Of a stretch of 64,000 nucleotides of DNA, positions 44,109 through 53,789 are shown in pieces. Source of the stretch: Neonectria sp. B-13 (lineage: Eukaryota > Ascomycota > Sordariomycetes > Hypocreales > Nectriaceae); NCBI GenBank assembly GCA_002682825.1, contig NOKP01000035.1, positions 372,001 through 436,000 on the forward strand. The letters are read 5' to 3'. Each line of letters begins with the position of its first letter. Position 1 is the stretch's first letter. The notes under the pieces are model-generated. The model was not told the origin of the DNA. It searched no databases and was given only the letters and a program-made list of their open reading frames with translations. A program made the position numbers and the translations under genes.

Positions 44109-45993
44109 ATCAGTAAACTGTCACAGAAATGAGGTTGGACAAAATGCAAATATGGGAAACCGAGATTGGCTCTTTGGAAGATCTCCTGTCACCTTGGGTG
44201 CCCAAATGTCGGCATCTAACGTTCTCCACTTCATCACTCAAGCCATCATGCAATTTGCTGGTTACTTCCGTGCCAGGCGTCATTGATAACAGAGACAGTC
44301 CATCGACACACATAGCTTTCCCAGTAAAGTTTTCATCTAGGCTAAGTAAGCCGCTGTGCGGTCAGTCGAGGGAAATTTAGGTGCTGTCCTCAGAACATAT
44401 CTATTCAACCCTTCGACTCGACCCTCATCTATGTGAACAATAGGTATCGAACTACTGGCATTTCTCTACATGAAAATCTTTGGATCGTCTTAGTGCCTTT
44501 TCATCGGCGGTTGCGATAGTATCTTCGAGATGTAACAGTTTGAAATAAATTCACAGTTCTACAACTTAAGCAACAGAGGGATGACGTAAAGCGTCAGATA
44601 TCCCACCATGTCATGGGCCTAAGGTGTTGGGATGAAATCGGGATCTGACTATCTGACAGCACTGCGGTACCCACCTACCCGTCTTAATTCTGCTAAAGAT
44701 CACCCTCACCAGAGTTTCAAGGATTATCTCATCGAAAGGAGGCGAATCAGTCCACGGGGTGGGTCAGCGAACTCGTACCTCAACTGGACGTCCCCAGGCC
44801 AGATTTAAGAGTGCGTTGTGTTTTGTTTTTCATGTTCAGGCGTGTCATTGGGTATCATAATACAGACCCCTTGGTCTGATTTGCCCAATATAGGCTTCAC
44901 GGCCTCCATTCTAAGTGTGCCCCTTTGTTGTTGGCGACCCCTCTCACATCTCAAGTTGCGGTGAGAGGCAGCTATCTGCTCATATTTATTCGGGCTTAAA
45001 AACGACAGGGAGAGAATGATCTACATGCGCTGTGCATTGATTACAAAATCTAAATTCTGTTAGTTTCTTCAAGATCCAGCTTGGATGCAGAAGCCGCTGC
45101 TGATTACCTTCATGTCGAATCTCCACAAAAAGAAAATGGCTGACGCGGGAACAAAGCTGATGGCACGTCGCGGCCGGCTCCTGCGGCCAGGAACACTTAC
45201 CATATTCGGTCTGAAATGCTAGTGTTTGACTCAAACGCTGTTGATTCATTATATAGCTCTATCCATCGAGGCTTCTAGGACTGTCCACCCCAAACAATGT
45301 CTGCATAGGGACTTCCATGGGCATGGAGTTTCAACGCTATAGTCCGGTCAATGAACAAATAGCAATGTCTAACCATGCGTGTAAAACAAGTAGATGGCCA
45401 TCACAAACCTTTATGTTGGTATTCTCTGAACCACCTCGTCAGGGTTCTGATCATAATATTATGATGTCTTTTGTAACTTCAGTCATCCATCCATGACGAA
45501 CAATGGCGATAGTCGTAGATGATAATTATGTTCGGAGTCCTTCAGGAGGTTAGTAGTAAGTAGTTGAGGAACAAATGCAAGAGAGAGAGGAGAGAATCCT
45601 AACCCATTTCTTCTTCCGTTTTCACAAGTAGAGCGTGCAATAGGGGGTTGGATTAATGCAAATTCTTGTGAAGGTATTCGGTTTTCGAATAAGCAATAGC
45701 GACGGTCGGTTATATCAAGATCTAAATATACGATTCTAAGGGGCTTACGGTCACCCGTCATAACAGATGTATCACAAAAGATGCACTTAGTAGCAACTTC
45801 TCTTACATTGATTGCCCCAAACTCTCGGCTTCCTCTTCATCCAAGACCATCCTTTGCTGGAATGATCTTAGGGAACCTTCACAATGTACCAACAGGATTC
45901 TGCGACTTCCCATGTCACACCTTCAAGTCAAATTATACCTTAACTCGATTGTTACCTAACCTCCATAAAGTATGAAATGTGACAGAGCTGGTA
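44109..45993. other. intergenic, no gene seen
   Basis: Nearly 1.9 kb of AT-rich sequence with frequent stops. Frames at 44110-44380 and 44986-45249 are open but have no supporting splice signals or motifs. It is the 3' flank of the hypothetical gene that follows on the minus strand. Confidence 0.4.
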
Positions 45994-46791
45994 TTAAGGC
46001 TCAAAAGGCATGGGACCCGCAAGTGGCCACACCTCGGGCGGTCTTTTATAGTCGAGCTCAGCCAACTCCGCGTAAGAAAGTCTGTTATACACGCCGTTAA
46101 TGCACCGAACGTCTGTATACATCCACCCAGTATCCTCCCTAGTGCAGCCCTCGACAGATGGACATCCACGCTGTCCTCTTCCAGTAGGCTTGCAGTCCTT
46201 GTCTATAATTGCGCAAACGACAGTTTTAGGTGCGCCTTTAGCACCTGCCTGAACCCAAATTTCATATTGATCGACCGTGTTGAGACACTTCTGATCGACG
46301 TAGATGCAATATTTGAACCTTGGCATGTTGTCAATCCCCAGGTCATAAAAGTCTGGCTGATCACTGTGGATGGCGCTATCGGCAGCCCAGTTACCAAAGT
46401 GTCCTCGGATATGTTGCTTAGTTGCACCATCGAGAGCTGCACGATCCTCGATGACTGTCCACTTAAGGTACTTCCAGAGAAGTGTATCCAGCTGAAGAAA
46501 CTCTAGACTTTCTTTCACAGCTGCTTTCAGGAACTCAAGGTAACTCTCCCACTGCAAGTTGTCGGCATATGCACAGCGATAGATGACGAAACCCCAATGC
46601 TGAAACCCGGTTTCTTGCATGTCGCGAATGATGGATGAGAGTGGCTCGCCCTTGATCATAGATAGATTAAGCTGTAGAATGCTCTCCAGTGTTGGTGGAA
46701 CTCCAACTGGGTGCGCTCGGATGCTGGAGATGATGTCAGGAACAGTGGTACGATATTCGACCATCCAGGGTGGACGAGGAATAGGGCGCAT
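45994..46791 (-). CDS. hypothetical fungal protein, 265 aa
   Basis: Single exon with ATG at 46791. The protein has no signal peptide and no membrane segment. Recognisable features are only a PPWMVEYRTTVPDIISSIR opening, GFVIYRCAYADNLQWESYLEFL, a middle FYDLGIDNMPRFKYCIYVD and a C-terminal Cys/Trp stretch GCTREDTGWMYTDVRCI. I have seen this order in families of uncharacterised proteins from Fusarium-like and related fungi that are often present in several copies, but know no activity. The length is normal for that family and nothing suggests truncation. The region around it carries repeat copies, so it sits in a repeat-rich neighbourhood. Confidence 0.75.
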   Translation of the reverse strand: MRPIPRPPWMVEYRTTVPDIISSIRAHPVGVPPTLESILQLNLSMIKGEPLSSIIRDMQETGFQHWGFVIYRCAYADNLQWESYLEFLKAAVKESLEFLQLDTLLWKYLKWTVIEDRAALDGATKQHIRGHFGNWAADSAIHSDQPDFYDLGIDNMPRFKYCIYVDQKCLNTVDQYEIWVQAGAKGAPKTVVCAIIDKDCKPTGRGQRGCPSVEGCTREDTGWMYTDVRCINGVYNRLSYAELAELDYKRPPEVWPLAGPMPFEP

Positions 46792-47332
46792 GATGATTCT
46801 TTAAGCATGGACCAGGATGATGAGTAATGAATGCCGACAACGTGCATAAAAATATGGGCGGCTGCTGAGGGTCTTGTGGCTGGGCTTAAAGTCGTTGTGT
46901 GGTGGAAGCTGTGAAACTCAAGACCAAATGCGAGGTGACCCAACCAGCCTTAAATAAGCCCAAAGAGTCGTAGCACGTGTCTCAAATTCACCCTCGTGGT
47001 CTTGGATGCTAGCCGGGTGCCGTGGCGAAACAAAGCTTGAGTGCGCCGGCTTCATTCAAAGTTTATGGTATTTTATTCTTCCCCATGCTGGTAGTCAACG
47101 TCTCTCCCCTTCACATTTTTCCAGTTATCCTACAGCTACCCAGACCATATTTCATCAACTTGATAGTTACTCATTAAATATCATCACTTGGCTGAAACTT
47201 GATCCAGCTGCAGACCCTGTCTTGAAACGCCCACTCACGCTGGTGTACTATCCTCGCTGTGAGCTGTGTGACTTGAAAAGCCATAATTGTTGCTTTTATG
47301 GGGTCTTGCACACTTGGGCCGCTTGTAATTGT

Positions 47333-47585
47333 CCCACAGTAAGATGCCATGCCCAGCACCACTCATCTCAATAACTTAAAAACAGCAAGGTTTTCCAGCA
47401 ACATGGTTCGCATCTATGTCGAACCTTGAGCCTGTTTTTGCAACCCGTCTGGGTGGGTCACTTTCGGAAAAGGTAGAGGTTCGGTCCAGATGCAAAGGTT
47501 AATAAATGAGCTTTAAAATCAACCAGGCTCGAGACAAAGAAATCAATACCTAAAACAGTAATTGCAAACATTAGGTTCCCTCATG
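47333..47585 (+). repeat. dispersed repeat copy C
   Basis: Contains the core found in copies A and B (GATGCCATGCCCAG, ACTTAAAAACAG, ACCTTGAGCCTG, GCAACCCGTCTGGGT) and the 3' part of copy B: AAGGTAGAGGTTCGGTCCAGATGC, TTAATAAATGAGC, CAACCAGGCTCGAGACAAAG and ACATTAGGTTCCCTCATGG. It lacks the segment between these parts that copy B has, so it carries an internal deletion of roughly 90 bp relative to B. Confidence 0.65.
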
Positions 47586-49005
47586 GAGAGATTGCAGAGC
47601 TTATTCTCTCAAAAGAATTTGATATCCCAGTAGTGGTCAACACGATCAAACAGCAATTGTCCATCCCGTACCAAAAATACCCGTCGCAAAGTTGATACCT
47701 GAACAACCCAAAGCAACAACCAGTAAGGCTCCTAGGTAAAGCTCGAGCGGTTCCATCTTCCTTTTTCTTCTCTGCCAGCAATTGCGATCTTCCATTCTGT
47801 GCTTGGCAGTGGTATCTTTATGGCAAGCACAATTTTCATCGCAACCGTAATCGTGACATCTACTATGTAGGCTAAATGGGGTGTTGAGGACGTCAAGGTT
47901 CATTTAGTAAGGTCAAGCAAGTTAGACTTTGCAACTGGTAGATAAACCTTGTGAGTAACTTATTCATGTGATACCAACGTCAAATTCACGGTTACTTCGG
48001 GCTCAAGAGGGTCATGGTACTCAAGCTTACGGGTGGCAGGGCTTCCAGCTTCGATTGACGAGGTAGCAGAGTTATTGAAAATATTAATTATTCTGATTGT
48101 GCTCAATGAGATCCGCCGTCAGTAGTGGTGGCCTTATTAGGCGAACTGGAAGCAGCGGTCCTTGATCAATCTCCCTCGTCAGAACCCCTCAGGGTCAAGA
48201 CGACGAACATCATGTTTGGGCAAAGTACTGTTTTTTGGTGCTAGTTAGGTCCAGTATCTAGGGTTAGAGTGAGTTAGTATAACCCTATCTATTTACCTGG
48301 ATATGTATTGCTTCCTGTGTGCGGGCGTGATAGTGGAACTTTGCTATCCTGGCCTAAGAGGTTGACATTTTTACCTGCCGTAAGAACACTGCGAAGCCGG
48401 CGGCATCAAGGCCCCGTTGAATCCCGAATGTGTGGCAAGTAATTCCTGGCGGGCGGTGATTGTAATAGGAACATATGACAACCCGACGAGGTCTAAAGTC
48501 TTTCAGGTGATTAGGAGGTAAAAGTCACTGTGAGAGCCATACCTTTCACCATCAGCGTTGATGGTGGTACAGCCTTCCACAGCAGTCTTTCTCATTTTGC
48601 AGCGAACAGAGAACTTCCATGGCGGCGAACTGTCACGCATGGTGATCGGCAGATCAAAGACGCCAGCCTTAGCTGCTCCAGGCGAAAGAATCTTACTGGC
48701 GGAGGATCCTAGATTGATAGCGTTTTTGCCAGTAAGGCAACCCTCTCTGCCACCGTGAAAGACGAGCAATGCAAACTAGCAAGTATTTGATAGTCTATTT
48801 TATGGACTGGGTAAGTGTGATGTGTTCTTTCAGTTGATTTGCTGTGTCAAAACTGAATGTTCACCTGCACACCTATTAGAGAACACATTGTTGTAGTTGG
48901 CTATGTATGTAATCGTTGAAAGTGCACTTCATGAACCATCATGAGGCAGGCTAACCTAGGGTGCGGAAACCTCAGTCCCTCGCCCTACAGTCCAAGTGAC
49001 TAAGG

Positions 49006-49075
49006 GGTAGGTACAATTCAGCTTTCCTAACAACAGAGCCATCACTATTTTAACAACTGAGCTATAGACTCTTGG
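49006..49075 (-). other. degenerate tRNA-like sequence
   Basis: On the minus strand TATAGCTCAGTTG is a good A box and D arm start, followed by a possible anticodon loop (CTGTTGT). The spacing to a T-arm-like part (AATTGTACC) roughly fits a tRNA. The D, anticodon and T stems do not pair, so it is a relic or a tRNA-derived SINE head rather than a working gene. Confidence 0.3.
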
Positions 49076-50544
49076 TTGGTTATATTGGTATTTTTCACTA
49101 GCGGAAGAGAAGAGATGTGTAGTGTGCTACAGGACTGGCAAAAACAGAGGTGCCGCGGTGTCTCAGTATGCCCTCCGCTGTAATACTTTGCCTAGTTGGT
49201 AATGATCTGTCGGTAGCTTTTTAATCAATGCCTTGAACTCACGAACTACTCAAGTCCGAACTTGAACTGCTTAGCCGACTCACAATTCAGTGAAGGGTGG
49301 CACATATGAAAATGATGACGGCTTGGGTTCAAAGAATAAGATAAGACATTCTGATCCTTGAGCTAAGGAGTGGCGATGCCGACATGATGTCTATATCTTA
49401 TATTGCACTCGGAACTCTATATTGGCGTTTTAACGGACTGTCAGTATTAATCAAGCGGCTTGGAGGCAATCTCCATCCCACATTGCGTTGTGATACTCGT
49501 ATAGCATGTCCGCAAGGAATTCATGTTCAACGGTCTGAAACTGTCTTGCCAGTTCAAGTTAAAAAGATCGCTACCTCGCCCATGTAATACGCCATTGTCC
49601 CTACTCAGACATAGACGTTTAGTTCCATGAGATATTGCGTTTAAGGTTTCGACACTAATCTTTTCCAGACCTGACATCGTTCGGAGTGATTTAGGTGGGG
49701 GACAGGCAATTTACTACATTGTCCATTCGCGATGGTCACTAAAATGACTCAAGCCGACATTTCCAAGGCAAGTGAGCATATTCATGCAGTTAATCGCCAG
49801 CTTCCAGATTTAACCCACCAATTATCGAACTCTGAAAGCTTTACTGCTAGGTTGGAGGTCAGTCCATTTAATTGGCGCCGTTGAGTCTTACCCCCTTCAT
49901 TGTTCTGTCAAGTTTCTGCAATGCGCTATAACCTAATGCGGCTTCACAGCCGGTTTTGGGATGGCCCTTCTCGTCAAAGGCGACACTCGCGGGACGCCTT
50001 ACTATAGGTGCCCCTTCACAGCGGCGAAGATTTCAAGCTCCGACGATCCCGAGCACTTTGGTAACTAGGAAAACCCGGTCGAATAGTTGTGCATCTAGTC
50101 GCTCAGACAAACAAGGCTCCGTAGGCATACTCTCCAATAGATAGCAACAGTGTAGGAAGGTAAGTGAGGCTTGGGGAATATAAATATGGCTATCACATAT
50201 TTCTACGGAATACCAGTACGCGAAAACCTTCTGCGACATCAACTTTACCTTGAAGCAGCATTTTATACTGCGTAATAAGCCACGCTCCCCTGTCAGACCT
50301 ATACATGATATGAGTTAATCACGCAAAGAAGCGGGGATGACGCTACTTTGGGAGTTCGTCCGCGATAATGGTGGATAATCTCGTGGTCCGCCTCGGCTGG
50401 GCTGGCAGGGATCCGGATAAAGAACTGTTGGTTCCCCACGTCGCTTCGTCCCGCTGATCTTTCCGTTCCCGCACTTCTCTAAAACTCACATCTCCAGTGT
50501 CATTACCACGCCCATCCACCGGCTTTGCGCTTTCCTCTGCTAAC

Positions 50545-52091
50545 ATGTCCGAACCGAAACCCGCTGACAGTCCTCCGGCCGAGGAGCCCGCTGCTCGAGC
50601 AACGGCGCCTGAAGCCGAAGTAGCGGTCAACGACTCCGGAATCCTTCCTCCACAGCACTGGGTGCAAGTGGCCGAAGTCAGTGTGCCTCTATGTTTGTTA
50701 TGAGTGTCATCAGTAGTCATCATGCTAAATTCATGCCCAGGAGCTCGCCGCGGAGGATGATGCTGATTCGACCCTTGGCGACTCCTCCGAGTCGACGGCG
50801 TCTGTTACCTCAAGCATTCTTAATTACAGAACACTCCATGGCCGCACGTATCACAGGGATATTGGAAATGCCCAGTACTGGTCCGTTGGCTTATTCAGGG
50901 GTGGAAAATACACTTACAGACTGAAACAGGGGATCTAATGACGAGCGACAAAATGAGTCTATGGATATTAAGTGAGCCGCGGGGAAAGAATCTAGAGGAA
51001 GGGGAAAGTCGCTTACAGGTATAGCCATCATGTTTTGACGCTTGTTCTGGACGGAGCCCTCTACCTTGCACCGATCTCCAAGGACATTAAAGTTGGTCGG
51101 TCCAATTACTAGCTGGAACGGATGTAACATTGCTAATTCCCTGCAATAGAAAGCGGTTGATATTGGAACTGGTACAGGTACGCATTATCATCTATAGCTC
51201 ACAACCTTGTGAATATCACGAAATGAGTACTAATTCTTTACAGGAGTCTGGGCAATGTATGTTTTATCAATATCGAGCAACGGAGGGTTAGGCTGGTTCT
51301 GACGATTAGCAAAGTGACTTTGCAGACGCATTCCCTGGCACGCAAGTCATTGGCACGGACATCTCACCTATCCAACCTGGCTGGGTCCCACCAAACCTAG
51401 AGTTGTGAGTAGTGCTTGCATCTCAAACTATTTCGCTTACAGAAACTCACCATCTCTAGCCAAATTGACGACTGCACGCAGGAGTGGACTTTTGCAGAGA
51501 ACTCGCTAGACTACGTCCACATCCGCTGGCTCGTCGGCAGCATCGTCGACTGGCCACAGCTGTTCAAGGAAGCGTATAGATGCCTCAAGCCAGGCGGATA
51601 CCTGGAGAGTCACGAGGCGCTATCCAGGATGGACTGCGATGACGGTACCATCACCGAGAAGAGCGCGATGCACCAGTGGGGCAAGTTCTTTGTCGAGGGT
51701 GGCAAGAAGATAGGCCGGTCATTCACCATCGTGGAAGACGGAATACAGAAGAAGGCCATGGAGGAGGCAGGGTTCGGCAGCATTGAAGAGCGCGACTTCA
51801 AGGTAAGTCCTGAAATGTATTCGCAATGTAATGTGGGTTAATAACACGTTATAGGTGCCTATTGGCGGATGGCCCAAGGATCCGAAGCTCAAGGAGATTG
51901 GAAAGTTTGCGCAGGCTACGCTCGAGCAGGATATCGAGGGCTATGTGCTGTTCATGGCAAATACGGTGGAGGGCTGGACTCGGGAGGAGGTTGAGGTTTA
52001 TATCTCGCTGCTCCGTCGCGAGCTTGCGTCTCGCAAGATGCACCCTTACTACTTGCAGAAGGCTATCTGGGCTAAGAAGTCTGAAGTCTGA
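50545..52091 (+). CDS. LaeA-like SAM methyltransferase, 9 exons, 365 aa
   Basis: Exons are 50545-50676, 50741-50880, 50930-50971, 51019-51091, 51150-51177, 51244-51256, 51315-51404, 51460-51802 and 51855-52091. All eight introns keep phase. Residues 1-70 are Pro/Ala/Glu/Ser-rich and disordered. The fold starts with [16 protein letters not shown] and has motif I VDIGTGTG at 132-139, an acidic motif-II residue in [32 protein letters not shown], and motif-III-like [12 protein letters not shown]. This belongs to the LaeA/TdiE group of fungal small-molecule or regulator methyltransferases (PF13489). Members include the velvet-partner LaeA and many cluster enzymes; this one has no secondary metabolite core gene beside it. 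The 13-nt sixth exon is very small and was accepted because it alone joins [17 protein letters not shown]. Confidence 0.9.
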
Positions 52092-52176
52092 GGGTGCTTA
52101 CTATCTAGATTATTGCATACTTTAGTATACTCATTCTGGATTACTAGCTAGCGTTGCAACTGCAAGCTTTTATAAT

Positions 52177-52992
52177 CTAAACCCAACTTGCCAACACCCC
52201 GATGATACCAGCAACGTAGACGGCAGCCATCCTAGGCACTTTTAAGTCTGCCGCTCCAGACTCAGACGTAGACGACACATTCGCGGTCGCAGATGGTGCA
52301 AACGACCCCCACCCAAGTTGACTAGAAATACTCGTCTCCTGCGCCTCGTCGACAGTGGCAAGACACGGCTCCGGTTTATGAGTAACGGGCGACGTCATTG
52401 CGCAAAACAGAGTGGTGGCACTCGGAGAATCAAGACTCGCGTAGAGGCCATGCCACGTCGTCAGTCCCGCAAAGCTGACTGCACCGACCGGCGTTGGACA
52501 CGTGCCGGTGAAGGTCGGAGTAGGCGCGCCCTGCTCGATGGTGAAGTCAAAAGAACCCTTGTTGAGGCCGGGATTGTATTTGTACTCGGCGCTGGAAGGC
52601 AGATATTCGCACCAGGGCCCCATGCCGAAGAGCCATTTGAACGTATACTCGCCCGGAGCGAGATGGCCGGTGAATCCGACTTCGAGATGAGTGATGTTGT
52701 CGCTCCACTGTGTGTCGTTGCGGATGACGGCTCCGACACTGCCGGTGGCGACAAGGTCACCGTATTTCCTAAGGTAGATGGTCCACAGAAAACTCCAGCC
52801 GTAGTGGTATGCGAGTTGGGCATGTTGGAGAGAGAGAAGCACGGGGATGCCTTGGTCCGTTTCCGCGTATTTGCCGTCTGAGCGTGGGAAGACGAGGTCG
52901 AGTTCAGTGGCGTTTACTGGCAGCTCGGCCGCGACGAGAAGTACTAGAGACAGTACAAAGAGTCCATTGAGGAATGGCGACCAACCCAACAT
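52177..52992 (-). CDS. secreted, probably GPI-anchored DUF7136 protein, 271 aa
   Basis: Single exon. A signal peptide (residues about 5-22) is followed by the TELDLVFPR start and VLLSLQHAQLAYHYGW of the fungal DUF7136 family. The body contains LWTIYLRKYG, ITHLEVGFTGHLAPGEYTFKWLFGMGPWCEY and cysteines in WCEYLP, TGTCPTP, LFCAMT and EPCLAT. The last residues are a Ser/Ala/Thr stretch and a hydrophobic tail (VYVAGIIGVLASWV), which is the usual GPI-attachment signal. It should sit on the outer cell surface or wall. Function is unknown in the family. The 3' end lies 85 bp from the stop of the convergent LaeA-like gene. Confidence 0.85.
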   Translation of the reverse strand: MLGWSPFLNGLFVLSLVLLVAAELPVNATELDLVFPRSDGKYAETDQGIPVLLSLQHAQLAYHYGWSFLWTIYLRKYGDLVATGSVGAVIRNDTQWSDNITHLEVGFTGHLAPGEYTFKWLFGMGPWCEYLPSSAEYKYNPGLNKGSFDFTIEQGAPTPTFTGTCPTPVGAVSFAGLTTWHGLYASLDSPSATTLFCAMTSPVTHKPEPCLATVDEAQETSISSQLGWGSFAPSATANVSSTSESGAADLKVPRMAAVYVAGIIGVLASWV

Positions 52993-53789
52993 CTTCAGCG
53001 TCTCGAACCTGGCGATGATCCGCTGAGATGTGGAGTTTAGTCGATGAAGTGAAGTGTTTGATTAGGGGCTCAGGAGAGTGAGTGAGATTGTAAACGCACA
53101 GACCACTTCATGGGTGCGCACCCTACAACACAGATGAAAGCTTGGCATTGGTCCGCAGTTTTCGCCAATTTCTTGGATAAGACTCTTGGCAATTAAGCGG
53201 ACTCAATCTTGGATTCAGATTCGAGCAATGTCTCAAAAGCGTGGTCCAGAACAAGTCCTCGTAAACGAAAGAATCGAAAGAATTGAGAATACGAAACACA
53301 TGCTTCGCAAGGCAGAGATCAACCAGAAGTTGTTTCTTACCACAGTGATATAGCCATTCTCATTTTAATTATGGACGTTTCACCAAGATTTCGGGGCTCT
53401 ATTGCTCTCTCACGTGGAGGGGGCCGACGGAGACTAAGAATAATTCTCGTATGGTGCAAACGAGAAAAGGTATTTTTTCCCGATGAAGGCCTAGAAACTC
53501 ATCTGATAATTCTTCGTTAGACTGGCTATGAACTCGAAAGTGGATGTGTTCTCACACCTATCCCTTCGCTCTTATCTATCAGTTTACCTGTCCGTATTAA
53601 AAGTAGACCCCCCCCCCCTCGTATCACTTCATGGCCCTAGGATATTATTTTATGAGCGCTACGGTTTCCATAACTTCGCCATCCCCAAATGGTTCCAATT
53701 ACCCGAAACAAATCATCATGCGTAATTCAGAGCGCGTGTTCAAAGCTAAACGTAGAGTTCTTAGACTGACACCACCACATCTACAGCCG
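52993..53789. other. intergenic, no gene seen
   Basis: About 800 bp that should contain the promoter of the DUF7136 gene and the terminator of the beta-glucosidase, both on the minus strand. A run of more than ten C occurs near 53609. A plus-strand open frame from 53631 is the antisense of the beta-glucosidase. Confidence 0.45.

Larger units (their letters stand above)
46792..50544. other. long repeat-bearing intergenic region
   Basis: About 3.7 kb without a supportable gene. It holds repeat copy C (47333-47585) and a degenerate tRNA-like sequence (about 49006-49075). Open frames of uncertain status are 47646-47903 (minus, 85 codons, one hydrophobic stretch LYLGALLVVALG) and 48503-48769 (minus, 88 codons, containing SPPWKFSVRCKMRKTAVEGC). 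Neither has splice partners, a clear start context or a known relative. The last 200 bp should be the promoter of the LaeA-like methyltransferase gene. Confidence 0.4.

Noticed and set aside
50343..50723. 126-codon minus-strand frame rich in Gly/Ala/Ser/Thr
   Set aside because: Antisense to the promoter and first exon of the LaeA-like methyltransferase, and its low complexity mirrors that exon.
52318..52881. 187-codon plus-strand frame
   Set aside because: It is antisense to the DUF7136 gene, which has a signal peptide and GPI signal.
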